A stretch of 64,000 nt of DNA. Source: Enchytraeus crypticus (lineage: Eukaryota; Annelida; Clitellata; Enchytraeida; Enchytraeidae). Below are positions 42,401 to 48,364 of this stretch, piece after piece; the first letter of the stretch is position 1, and each line of letters begins with the position of its first letter. Location: positions 248,001 through 312,000 of the forward strand of contig CAJHZI010000689.1 in NCBI GenBank assembly GCA_905160935.1, given 5' to 3'. Both the position numbers and the translations under genes were made by a program. Under the pieces are notes generated by a model. The model was not told the DNA's origin and did not search any database. It saw only the letters and a list, made by a program, of their open reading frames with translations.

Positions 42401-42415
42401 GCACATAGTGTGTGA
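15456..42415 (+). CDS. Membrane-anchored cholinesterase/carboxylesterase-like protein, 10 exons, complete
   Basis: Ten exons join in phase to 1863 nt, 620 residues plus stop. Residues 1-26 look like a signal peptide. The alpha/beta-hydrolase esterase fold follows: oxyanion-hole HGG at 147-149, nucleophile elbow GHSVG with Ser227, acidic Glu355 in VKDEF, and His451 in [11 protein letters not shown], nine residues before the FG exactly as in acetylcholinesterase. Cys102/Cys120 and Cys283/Cys294 match the family's disulfide positions; the second pair has the cholinesterase spacing of 11. [14 protein letters not shown] closes the domain. A hydrophobic helix spans about 576-598, followed by a 22-residue basic tail. 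It therefore looks like a type I surface serine hydrolase of the cholinesterase/neuroligin family. Neuroligins lack the active Ser, so an active esterase is more likely; the substrate cannot be told. The tail ends AHSV, not a classic class I PDZ ligand. Confidence 0.93.
15888..15950 (+). mobile_element. SINE-A 3' part
   Basis: Only the core and tail survive: cgtcactgacatcgctttcg, gaaactgacgttaacattag and ctttaccagc. Confidence 0.75.
16126..16265 (+). mobile_element. SINE-A copy with 5' fold-back
   Basis: Complete head, core and 3' end. The 5' arms 16126-16136 and 16145-16155 pair over 11 bp. Confidence 0.88.
16393..16538 (+). CDS. Candidate orphan first exon with a signal peptide, in esterase intron 1
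   Basis: An ATG in good context (caaaATGg) opens [20 protein letters not shown], a convincing secretion leader, followed by 28 residues. The frame then meets a perfect donor (ta|gtaagt), two bases into a TAG stop. It leaves in phase 2, which does not fit esterase exon 2 (phase 1), so it is not a simple alternative first exon. It could be an exon of another product, a 48-residue secreted peptide, or chance. No partner exon was recognised. Confidence 0.28.
16868..17004 (-). mobile_element. SINE-A copy
   Basis: Full-length reverse copy: agctggtaaagctaaggtta through tgatccgcggtcaag to gccactggcttcagcc. Confidence 0.9.
17540..17795 (-). mobile_element. SINE-C copy
   Basis: Reverse of the 46755-46998 copy: tgatcaactatgttgatatc, aaccgttaggcaat, gtccgagattttactctcag, a B-box-like complement (gaatcgaacccac), and gtcattcaaaatatcatg. 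Confidence 0.85.
18585..18860 (+). mobile_element. 5S rRNA-derived SINE-like element
   Basis: gaagttcagttacgctgagc, ccggttagtacatgaatggg and tgaccatcttggaagaccga follow the 3' two thirds of metazoan 5S rRNA, including its internal promoter. A non-rRNA tail to about 18860 follows; part of it (tttcggcagaatagaaccta) recurs reversed at 26898-26945, so the whole is dispersed rather than a lone 5S pseudogene. Confidence 0.65.
19164..19211. repeat. Inverted repeat, 22-bp arms, AAAA loop
   Basis: Arms 19164-19185 and 19190-19211 pair with one mismatch. Part of the arm (atcaatttatc) repeats at 19218-19228. Confidence 0.85.
19246..19342 (-). mobile_element. SINE-D copy, truncated
   Basis: A TAA-rich tail, aaaggtttaacgtccgtttc, then ctcatccggggatgatgtca and gggacgtt. 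Confidence 0.8.
20004..20130 (+). mobile_element. Diverged SINE-B copy
   Basis: gtggtcgtcgattcaaatcc, ctgataatatctcctgtgat and acagagggagaatgaaac match SINE-B head and core. It lies 120 bp upstream of esterase exon 2. Confidence 0.65.
20248..20324 (+). CDS. Esterase exon 2
   Basis: The acceptor is ttgtttag and the donor atg|gtaaga; the exon is 77 nt. It encodes [16 protein letters not shown], the family signature (FLGIPYAEPPVG.LRF). Phase 1 in, phase 0 out. Confidence 0.95.
20492..21120. repeat. Minisatellite, 17-bp unit, about 37 copies
   Basis: The unit is ttaggcattaggatgag with gattt/gagtt and cat/tat variants. It fills much of the left half of esterase intron 2. Confidence 0.95.
21121..21480 (+). 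mobile_element. LINE-G 3' end with long (GA)n tail
   Basis: A decayed frame gives [19 protein letters not shown], aligning with the LINE-G C-terminus; then gcagtacactagagagag and about 190 bp of GA-rich repeat. Confidence 0.65.
22286..22425 (+). mobile_element. SINE-A copy with 5' fold-back, next to exon 3
   Basis: The most complete sense copy. Arms 22286-22299 and 22302-22315 pair with one G-T. The element ends about 40 bp before the exon 3 acceptor. Confidence 0.92.
22465..22611 (+). CDS. Esterase exon 3
   Basis: The acceptor is gtttgattag and the donor aag|gtaaac; 49 whole codons. It encodes VCPQLTF and [12 protein letters not shown], the conserved EDCLYLN.y.P block, with both Cys of the first disulfide (102 and 120). 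The short spacing is more like neuroligins and carboxylesterases than acetylcholinesterase. A SINE-A copy ends about 40 bp upstream of the acceptor. Confidence 0.95.
23552..23690 (-). mobile_element. SINE-B copy
   Basis: The reverse complement carries the B-box-like cgttcgattctca and ctggcagtatcccttgtgat, acagaaagagacgttaaagt. Confidence 0.8.
23853..23985 (+). mobile_element. LINE-T-related nonautonomous copy with (GAT)n tail
   Basis: attcaaaccgacgtcagaga and gggcattcggttggtgaacg, gctccagaaattgctac match the head at 7250-7330 but run straight into GATGATGGT repeats. Confidence 0.7.
24501..24566. repeat. Exact tandem duplication, 32-bp unit
   Basis: The unit taagttacgacttgtgttat plus cactgataaact occurs twice without a mismatch. 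Confidence 0.95.
24986..25039. repeat. Dispersed repeat pair with 47496-47548
   Basis: ctcgccggcttgattttgtc, tcaatagtgctccatgttgt has a close match near 47510-47545 on the same strand. The family is unknown. Confidence 0.6.
25635..25788 (+). CDS. Esterase exon 4 (oxyanion hole)
   Basis: The acceptor is tttatttcag and the donor ctcg|gtgagt; 154 nt, phase 0 in, phase 1 out. It encodes [17 protein letters not shown] and [14 protein letters not shown], the core strands and HGG oxyanion motif of type-B carboxylesterases. The exon is much richer in G+C than its flanks. Confidence 0.96.
25875..25972. repeat. Minisatellite, 16-bp unit, about 6 copies
   Basis: The unit is gttgacaacatttaag with acg/aag variants, right after esterase exon 4. 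Confidence 0.9.
26322..26448 (+). mobile_element. SINE-B copy, best preserved
   Basis: The head ggatggccgaatggatagcg and atcgattcgaatcctagccg has A and B boxes like a class II tRNA; the core gtctctgacagtatctcttg, tgatacggaaacagtcgtta follows. It lacks paired acceptor arms and has a repeat-family body, so it is not a tRNA gene. Confidence 0.88.
26795..26950 (-). mobile_element. Tail of the 5S-derived element, reversed
   Basis: attcggccgactgataggtt and ctattctgccgtcaa are the reverse complement of the 18750-18805 tail. A further decayed relative of 26755-26885 lies at 27735-27850. Confidence 0.5.
27940..28255. repeat. Minisatellite, 13-bp unit, about 24 copies
   Basis: The unit gcgactatctaac recurs with g/a and cg/gt variants. 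It lies in esterase intron 4. Confidence 0.93.
28865..29120 (-). mobile_element. SINE-E copy
   Basis: Reverse match: caaagtacatattcatattc, aagttaatcccttcacaaa, cttgttgccttcctgaattc and ttaatcgtctctta. Confidence 0.65.
30224..30345 (+). mobile_element. SINE-A copy, 3' truncated
   Basis: ggctgaagcctgtggcgata, gtacgatactcgaccgcgga, then gacatcgctttcgagtgagg; the copy breaks off after gaaag. Confidence 0.88.
31261..31467. repeat. Minisatellite, 30-bp unit, about 7 copies
   Basis: The unit begins taacataaatattaaagcag and ends tgttaaaaac. Copies are nearly identical. Both strands stay open across it because the unit length is a multiple of three, which is no evidence of coding. Confidence 0.95.
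32686..32871 (+). CDS. Esterase exon 5 (nucleophile elbow)
   Basis: The acceptor is tttcttcttag and the donor cagg|gtatga; 186 nt, phase 1 in and out. It encodes [24 protein letters not shown] and [10 protein letters not shown] with the catalytic Ser227. This is the type-B carboxylesterase serine signature, with His at the position usually Glu. A reversed SINE-A copy begins 26 bp after the donor, and the reading frame stays open into it. Confidence 0.97.
32898..33038 (-). mobile_element. SINE-A copy, 26 bp after exon 5
   Basis: Complete reverse copy from ctggtaaagcgggtaaagct to tggctccagtcag. Confidence 0.9.
33995..34195. repeat. Minisatellite, about 44-bp unit, 4 copies
   Basis: Units share tagttcatcatggatgagtt, taacatgctttacttaaact. 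Confidence 0.88.
34257..34505 (+). mobile_element. LINE-G fragment with internal inverted duplication
   Basis: aagtgttggataggagacac, ggccaggattaggagtttta, tggtatgtggacatgaagag and gtggaggcgc follow the 54495-54765 copy. Positions 34307-34323 and 34329-34345 are inverted copies of one segment. Confidence 0.7.
34537..34600 (+). mobile_element. SINE-A head relic
   Basis: gttaggtatccgattgcgga, tcagtaggtgcaggcttcaa match the SINE-A head from the A-box side through the B box. Confidence 0.5.
35335..35490. repeat. Degenerate 12-bp repeat
   Basis: tatgtctatctg and near relatives repeat about 12 times. Frames across it are artefacts. Confidence 0.85.
35690..35970. repeat. 24-bp minisatellite, left block
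   Basis: The unit acatgatgtattacataaag (plus catt) is in various states of decay. It continues at 36693-36866 after an inserted LINE. Confidence 0.88.
35971..36692 (+). mobile_element. 5'-truncated LINE inserted in the 24-bp minisatellite
   Basis: A frame at about 36082-36291 reads [20 protein letters not shown], then [20 protein letters not shown] and CHKYKHYLL, the extreme C-terminus of a non-LTR retrotransposon ORF2 (WN.lP..iR...sl..Fk...k.yll). About 400 bp of 3' UTR follow, ending aataataaaacatatttctc and tctctc. Minisatellite resumes directly after it. This C-terminus differs from LINE-G and LINE-T. Confidence 0.8.
36693..36866. repeat. 24-bp minisatellite, right block
   Basis: The same unit as 35690-35970 (cattacatgatgtattacat). 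It ends about 35 bp before the esterase exon 6 acceptor. Confidence 0.9.
36903..37099 (+). CDS. Esterase exon 6
   Basis: The acceptor is gttggcgcag and the donor aac|gtgagt; 197 nt, phase 1 in, phase 0 out. It encodes [16 protein letters not shown] and [20 protein letters not shown]. Cys283 and Cys294 are 11 apart, as in cholinesterases. The acceptor lies about 35 bp after the end of a 24-bp minisatellite block and has a weak pyrimidine tract. Confidence 0.95.
37205..37402 (+). mobile_element. LINE-G 3' end
   Basis: gatttaaagatccactcgta, tgtggacatgatgaggaata, gtggaggcgttatatacaat and cagtgcactaaaagtgagag follow the family. It starts about 100 bp after exon 6. Confidence 0.8.
37576..38025. 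repeat. Minisatellite, 22-bp unit, about 20 copies
   Basis: The unit is ctcctagtattggggtagtt plus tg, very homogeneous. Located in esterase intron 6. Confidence 0.96.
38072..38160. repeat. Tandem duplication, about 45-bp unit
   Basis: gtttgattgatataaaaagg followed by tttggctaaggttgagtt occurs twice. Confidence 0.93.
38788..38930 (+). mobile_element. SINE-A copy
   Basis: ctggctgcagccagtggcga, the B box ggttcaaatcc, the core gtcactgacattgctttcga and gaggaaactgacgctaacat. Complete. Confidence 0.92.
38967..39155. repeat. Minisatellite, 16-bp unit, about 12 copies
   Basis: The unit actatactaggcctat varies at gg/aa. It ends about 30 bp before esterase exon 7. Confidence 0.95.
39188..39329 (+). 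CDS. Esterase exon 7 (catalytic Glu)
   Basis: The acceptor is ctctttgtctag and the donor ttcg|gtcagt; 142 nt, phase 0 in, phase 1 out. It encodes [21 protein letters not shown] and [12 protein letters not shown]; the Glu of KDE (355) is the acid of the triad. A 16-bp minisatellite ends about 30 bp upstream of the acceptor. Confidence 0.94.
39365..39412 (-). mobile_element. LINE-G 3' tip
   Basis: ctctcttagtgaactaccta and ctggcaggtccatgg are the reverse complement of the LINE-G terminus. Confidence 0.6.
39749..39921 (+). CDS. Esterase exon 8
   Basis: The acceptor is tataattcag and the donor gat|gtatgt; 173 nt, phase 1 in, phase 0 out. It encodes [20 protein letters not shown] through [17 protein letters not shown]. 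Sequence conservation is weak here, as usual between the acid and the His of this family, but phase and position fit. Confidence 0.9.
40030..40180 (-). mobile_element. LINE-T 3' end
   Basis: The (ATC)n run is followed by cttcccttgaatcccagttt, aactagaatcgggatac and catatcaatcgtcaatccct, as at 6893-7000. Confidence 0.75.
40740..41002 (+). CDS. Esterase exon 9 (catalytic His)
   Basis: The acceptor is atatttccag and the donor acgg|gtaact; 263 nt, phase 0 in, phase 2 out. It encodes [15 protein letters not shown], then [20 protein letters not shown] with His451, and [14 protein letters not shown], the family motif MR.WanFA.tG. Confidence 0.95.
41436..41515 (-). mobile_element. LINE-G 3' tip with (CT)n
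   Basis: A CT run passes into ctcctagtgtactgcctagt, a diverged family terminus. Confidence 0.5.
41715..41960 (-). mobile_element. LINE-G fragment
   Basis: On the minus strand it reads as the copy at 54495-54765: ggataggacatatcctaggg, gaaggtctattaatagaggt, gaggcaggggcaagccgaga, then the (GA)n tail. It lies between esterase exons 9 and 10. Confidence 0.82.
42058..42415 (+). CDS. Esterase exon 10 (C-terminal domain, membrane helix, stop)
   Basis: The acceptor acttctctag is required: using the ttctag 29 bp upstream would put a stop two codons in. The exon encodes [16 protein letters not shown], matching LRAQ.CaFWn..lP, then an extracellular stalk with NSSS, a hydrophobic span [20 protein letters not shown] and a charged tail. 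The stop is TGA at 42413-42415. Confidence 0.95.
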
Positions 42416-42533
42416 GTCTGTACTAATCGTGTGCTCTGTTGAATGACAGGTTTGAGAGAAAAGTTTTAAACTGCAGTGTTAAGTCTAGTTCTTTACAAAA
42501 ACGCTCCACCGATGGTCTGGAAAGTTGACCCCA

Positions 42534-42539
42534 AATAAA
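42534..42539 (+). promoter_or_regulatory. Candidate polyadenylation signal of the esterase gene
   Basis: AATAAA lies about 120 nt after the stop codon. It is the first canonical hexamer downstream, but AT-rich DNA yields this word often, so only position supports it. Confidence 0.4.
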
Positions 42540-43264
42540 AGATCCATAAATTACCACACATAATAAACTGTCTACAATTAGTCACCTAAAATCACATTTA
42601 CTCAACTGTATACAATTAGGCCTATTCATCTGAAATTACCATATTCACTACACTGTTGGTGATTTGTAGCTTCGTACGTGCGCAACTACTTCCGTCCTTA
42701 ACATACACGTATTTCAGTTAGTTGCTTTTTACGAATTTTATTCAGTTTTGGAAATGCCTATTCTCCAATTGTTCATATATTTATTTTTAAAAATTTAGAG
42801 AATATTGGTGGAGTGTGTTCGTGTTCAGTTGTTTAACTGCATAGTATTATTTTGATGTTCGTTATAAATCCGTATGCTAATTTTTATGTGACAAGAGGTC
42901 CTTGCATGAATAGTGAAGTAAAGTTAGTTTTAAAAATATGAAAAGACGTAGACGTTAATACACTGAAGGTGAATAGATCCTAAACTATTTATCCATTAAG
43001 TTCATTACTTATTACCTTTTAATAGCCAATAGAGTCTACCTATATTAGAAATATTGTAAATATTTTCTAGATTCTTATAAAATTTTACAATTACTGAAGT
43101 GCCTATAAATAACTATTGTCATTTATATTGGCATTGGAATGAAGCTGCCAATACTAATTTGTAAAGAAAGATAATTCACTTATATTATATCATCTTATAT
43201 CATATTATGAAAAATATAATATCTTATCAAATATAGACGTCTAATCTAAATTTTATGTCGAGAT

Positions 43265-43325
43265 ATCTTATAATATATTATAAGATGTTCCGATCCTGGC
43301 TAAAGTGGGTTTTCAACAGAAGATA
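43265..43325 (+). mobile_element. LINE-T tail relic beside a 22-bp palindrome
   Basis: 43265-43286 is a perfect AT palindrome. tccgatcctggctaaagtgg, gttttcaacagaagat after it follows the LINE-T terminus. Confidence 0.5.
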
Positions 43326-43887
43326 TTGAAACCTGCTTTACAATTATTATAAAATATATAAAATAAGATAAGAAATAATACCTTACATAGAGGTATAAGT
43401 ATGAAAACAATGGAGCAGAAATCCTTAAAAAGCAGCAGTAGGACACAGAAAATGATTTTACGAATGGCACTCGCTACGATCAATGTTTAATGAAGACAAC
43501 ATCATTGCAGTCATCGGTTTAGCCGATATTATAATCTAAATATTTAGAGTAACGAATTAACATTTGCAATTATTTTGCATATTTTGAGTATAGCTAATAT
43601 TCAGTGCAGGGAACCAGTGCACGGAGCCTGATGCTTGTTAGCTGCTAGTGTAAACCAAAATATTAATCTGCTATCTCGTACAACTATGATGATATTATGT
43701 TGTTAGTGGATGCGGTTTTCATTTTGTATAGTAAACTGTATTTGACTGTCAATGTAAATAAAGTTATGACTAGGACAAATTAACTATTGCGCGTGAGAAA
43801 TGCCTCCAATCCATGCATAGTTATCTGAATTTAGATGTGGATATATACAGTATATATGTACATTATGATATGTACATGCATATACAC

Positions 43888-43891
43888 ATTA

Positions 43892-43930
<39 letters not shown>

Positions 43931-44043
43931 CTGTATATAAATATATATACACATATATACATGTATATATGTATATATATATGTATATATATATGTATTT
44001 ATAGAGGCCTATATATATTACATATATTAATATATATAGGCCT
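43888..44043. repeat. (TA)n microsatellite and AGGCCT palindrome
   Basis: TA and TATG runs end in an inverted repeat whose 16-bp arms (44005-44020 and 44028-44043) pair perfectly. Confidence 0.88.
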
Positions 44044-44507
44044 ATATATGTACTGTATATATAGCATATATTTACTGTATATTGATAATGGCTAGCATTA
44101 GATGACTTTCATCTCTATGCCAAAGACTTCATCATCGACTCGCCTAATTCTATCGAACTCTCTGAAACGTGATATAGTCTATAATGGATGAGTGATGCTA
44201 TTATATTTTGCTCTTTGAAAACCTTTGAAAGGGTAAATGTTTAATATTTTCCTCGTGTTGCCATGTTCTACGGTTGTAGAGTATCGAGCTGTTGTGTGAC
44301 AATCAGCCACCGCTTTGTCTATTTCTTACTCGGCACGTCAACAGTGAGACGCTTAACTAATTTGTTGTGCGCATTTCTTATCGTTTAATAGTAACGGCTT
44401 TTCGGTCAGAATTTAGATAGTGTAACTTGTGTAAAATTTGTTAGCTAGTTTTTCTCTAGTTCACATAATACTCTCAGTGTATTGCACTGATGTTACGCCA
44501 TGTACTT

Positions 44508-44572
44508 CGTCATTGATGCCATGCTTGGATGAGGAAACAAGCCCCAAGTAATTATTGCTATTAAAGTTTTTT
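44508..44572 (+). mobile_element. Diverged SINE-D-like core
   Basis: cattgatgccatgcttggat, gaggaaacaagccccaagta resembles the core sense strand. Confidence 0.4.
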
Positions 44573-44574
44573 TT

Positions 44575-44745
44575 TCACACCAATCTTAGACTGGGCGTGT
44601 CGTAAAAGGCGACAAAGCAATAAGATTCAAAACCAATGTCATAAAGGGCATTCGGTTGGTGAGCGCATAGGCTCCAGATATTGTTGCAAAATTTGCTAAT
44701 CAGCACCATAGCGAAACTGGAACTCAAGGGAAGATGATGATTATG
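44575..44745 (+). mobile_element. Short nonautonomous LINE-T derivative
   Basis: gggcgtgtcgtaaaaggcga, ggcattcggttggtgagcgc, ggctccagatattgttgc, then gaaactggaactcaagggaa and gatgatgat: head joined straight to the LINE-T tail. Confidence 0.7.
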
Positions 44746-46330
44746 AATGATATTGTTCATTTTATATCTAATTTTAGTGGAGGGTTTGATAAAACGATGC
44801 AGTCTTTAGACTCGCCGTCCAACTATTCGAGATCATCAAGACAAAATGGGCCACGACGGATTACGACGCTGAATGGAGTTCTAGTTGTGAGCAAGACTTA
44901 AAGCTCCAGTGAAATTAAAATGATTATACGTAAAATATTGCTGCTATTATAAAATAGCAGTAGTACTAATATAGTTGTGATTAATTATAAGGACTGCACG
45001 TAGTGCATAGTGTGCAAAATACGCTTAATTGCAATAAAGATTGGTTTTTAAGCTCGACCATTATGCTGTCATATACGATGATATACAAAAACCTAAACAT
45101 ATAGCTTTGTGATCGTATTTGTACAGGCAAAATAAAGAGGGATGAATGATACATATGAACAAAGATATCTATGAACAAAGGTACATGTGAGCAAAGAGAC
45201 GTGCGAACAAAGATACATGAGAACAAAGATGCCTGTATTTATGGGGAAAATGTGCCGACATTTGTGCTACTCGTGGTTTGATGTTGTCACTCATTAAACT
45301 GATTCGATACTGCAGATCTGTATTCACAGACGATCTATTTTTGACTGATATTTATACGTTTCTATATTCATGTTTGTAAAAATGTATTTATTAAAGACAC
45401 ATGTCTGATTGACTCGTTTGTTGACTTAATTTTTCACAACTTTAGCTTACAGATTCTACTCTGTACGACAGCAGAGTTTGCAACGTGCTAGAAAGTGGTA
45501 GTTGAATGTCTGCTGTCATTTAACGAACAACTAATTCGTCGGAAGTTTACCGTTTTGTGTCCCGTCTTTTAATATGATCATCAGATCGTTTAAGATCTCA
45601 TTTTTATTGGTCTTTAAGACTTATTTTTAAATTACTTTGGATGAATATTGGTTTGTGTATTTGGGTTTGTGCATGGTTTGTGCATATGTGGTGATATGTA
45701 TGCGCTGCTGGAAACTTTGGAAGCTACTGCTGGCATAAAGTAATAATAGCGTAAGTATTTGGAATAAAGTACGGATAAATCCGTATTATTATTTTACTTT
45801 TAATTCACTACGTGTAAAAATACAGGGTTTTATAAAATAATTTCAGTAGTGACAGTGCGTAATCGCCGCCCGGCTACTCGAGCTCTACCAGTATATAAGA
45901 ATTTAATTAATGAAGCAGAGAGCGTAGAATCATCATCATCATCATCATCGTCATTGTCGTCGTCGTCGTCATCGCAAATTTTTATATCGTCATTATTTTT
46001 TATATAGGACGTAAAAAAACTCGGGTTAGAAATAGACAATAAGCGTTGACTGCTTAATCACTGCCCGGCTACTTCCAGATTATTAAGTTACTTAAAACAT
46101 TGCTCAAGCAGATTGCATTGAATCTTTGAAAATTCGTTGAGAGCCTAAATAATAATATTAACAACAATAATTATAATAATTCCAACAATAATAGCAAAAA
46201 TAAAATTATAATAATGTACGTCGTTACTTATAGGCTACTTTTAGAAATCAATTTAATCAAATATAGTACTGAATGCAATTACATGTAAATCTAACTTATA
46301 GAGAATTGTTTAATTGTAGAGCTAGGTTCA

Positions 46331-46530
46331 GTGAAAGGTGTAAATCCGACCTTTAAGAACCTCCATCAGTCTATCGGCGAGACAGTAGATGACGAAATGT
46401 TTCGTAAAGAGCGAGAAGCAGTATGGTACGCGAATTACGTACGTACTAATATTAGTACGATATTATTCTACCGTATTATTAGCATTGGGAACCTCTATCA
46501 GTCTATCGGCAAGGCAGCAGATGACAAAAA
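46331..46530. repeat. Repeat X, left copies
   Basis: acgaaatgtttcgtaaagag, cgagaagcagtatggtacgc recurs at 47022-47130. The motif cctccatcagtctatcggcg also repeats inside at 46493-46515. Confidence 0.75.
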
Positions 46531-46570
46531 TTTTAAAAAGTTAAAATTTTAATTTTTAGTTTTAAATCAC

Positions 46571-46752
46571 AGATCCTGAGATGAATTGAACCATCGTGGG
46601 TTCGAAACCCAGCCGCGCTAATCTGAGAGTAAAATCTTGGACATTCGCTGGACTGGTTATACGGAAAATAGACTAAATTGCCTAACAGTTTAAACATATA
46701 TGGTATTAAAAGTGATTAATATCAAAATAGTTGATCATTTCACTATAACGAT
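46571..46752 (+). mobile_element. SINE-C copy
   Basis: gatcctgagatgaattgaac, cgtgggttcgaaacccagcc, gacattcgctggactggtta and atagttgatcatttcactat. Confidence 0.85.
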
Positions 46753-46754
46753 AA

Positions 46755-46998
46755 AATTTCACTATATCTTAGAATGCCTCAATAACGTAAGGGTAACGTC
46801 ATGATATTTTATATGACAGATCCTGAGGTGAGTTGAACCATCGTGGGTTCGAATCCCAGCCGCGCTGATCTGAGAGTTAAATTTCGGACATTCACTTGAC
46901 TGGTTACATGGAAAATGGTCTAGATTGCCTTACGGTTTAAACATGTGGTAATAAAAGTGATAGATATCAACATAGTGGATCGTTTCACTATAATCGTG
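46755..46998 (+). mobile_element. SINE-C copy, most complete
   Basis: About 245 bp: agaatgcctcaataacgtaa, atgacagatcctgaggtgag, cgtgggttcgaatcccagcc (B box), tggatcgtttcactataatc. Adjacent to another copy in the same orientation. Confidence 0.88.
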
Positions 46999-47021
46999 TT
47001 TACTTTAATGCGAGTTTTTTT

Positions 47022-47135
47022 TACGAAATGTTCTGTAAAAGCGAGAAACAGTATAGTACGCGAATTACGCAGGCCTACGTACTAGTATTGGTACGATATT
47101 GTTCTACTTTATTATTAGCCTAGGGAACCATGTAG
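47022..47135. repeat. Repeat X, right copy
   Basis: cgaaatgttctgtaaaagcg, cagtatagtacgcgaattac, tattagcctagggaacc matches 46396-46492. Confidence 0.75.
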
Positions 47136-47495
47136 TATACGGGAACGGCAATTGTTGCCTGGGCACGTAAGTTAGTCTTTAAATTCATGACACGGTTAAA
47201 TAAGTAGGCCACTATAGTTAGGGCCTACTCTTTGACTCAAATCACTTAATTTGATATTAGCATTCTTTCAGTCTACTCAATTAAGAACTAGCAAGCGTAG
47301 GTGGAAATAACTTTCTATATAATTATCCAATAAGTTCAAATTCTTATATGCAAAACTAAGTTAGCCAAATATTGTGCCACTGCATTTTAATTTTTTTCTA
47401 CGGATCCATTAGTTTTTGAAGGTCATCTAGAAATATGGATTTTAGAACATAATTACTCTTTAGTTTTAAAAAAATCTTTTTTTTAAAACTAAAGG

Positions 47496-47548
47496 CTTTC
47501 TTTTTTCTCACCGGCTTGAATTTGTCTCAATAGTGTTCAATGCTGTCA
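47496..47548. repeat. Dispersed repeat pair with 24986-25039
   Basis: ctcaccggcttgaatttgtc, tcaatagtgttcaatgctgt; same strand as its partner. Confidence 0.6.
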
Positions 47549-48240
47549 GGTAGGAATTTTAGGTTAAAATTAGCACCAGTATAATATGGCTTGGTTTTTT
47601 GTAACGCATCTATGGTTGTTGACAAATAATCAAGTAATCAGAAAACTTGTAAACTTGCTATACCTTTTCAATTACGTAACTTTTCTTATTATAAAAATTA
47701 TTTTAAAATAACATTCTGTTTAAAAAAGTCTACCTTACTGATACTAGTTTCCCTTTTGTTCATCACAATAAAACCACTCGAAAATGATTGTCAATGCTTT
47801 AGCAAATTGCGGGCTCTTTTAAATGGAGGTTCCTGCTTGGGTCATTGCGTAATTTTTTGTGAAAAAATCTTTTATAGTCTGTTTTGGTAAACTTTTTTTT
47901 CTAAAACTCTATCAGATGTTTTGTATATACGTTACAGTCTTCAAATCTCATTCTTTACAGGAATCGGGCTTAAATTTTTTTCAGGATTAAGGTTCAAATG
48001 TGTATGTATGTATGTGTATATGCATATACACAGTGGTTAAAGTGAAAATGGAGAGCAAAGGGAACTGTCATATTTTCAGGTCCCCTGTAATATATTTACA
48101 GATAGCCTATTACCTAATAGATGTAATATTGGCCTCTAGCAGGGGAACACACCCTGGAAAAAATAAGAGTTAGGTGAACAGAGTTCTGCATTCCTATATT
48201 CATGTATTCATAGACATAATAATTTGTATTATTCTTGTAT

Positions 48241-48364
48241 CCATGCAACGATCTGAAAGTATAATCTCGGACATTCACTGGACTGGTTATACGAAAAATG
48301 ATCTATATTGCCTAACGGTTTAAACATGTGGTATTATCAACATAGTTGATCATTTCACTATAAT
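48241..48364 (+). mobile_element. SINE-C 3' half
   Basis: gatctgaaagtataatctcg, gacattcactggactggtta through gttgatcatttcactataat. Confidence 0.8.

Noticed and set aside
15456-42415. Calling the esterase a neuroligin or acetylcholinesterase
   Set aside because: Neuroligins lack the triad. The aromatic gorge residues and choline-site Trp that define acetylcholinesterase could not be confirmed by eye.
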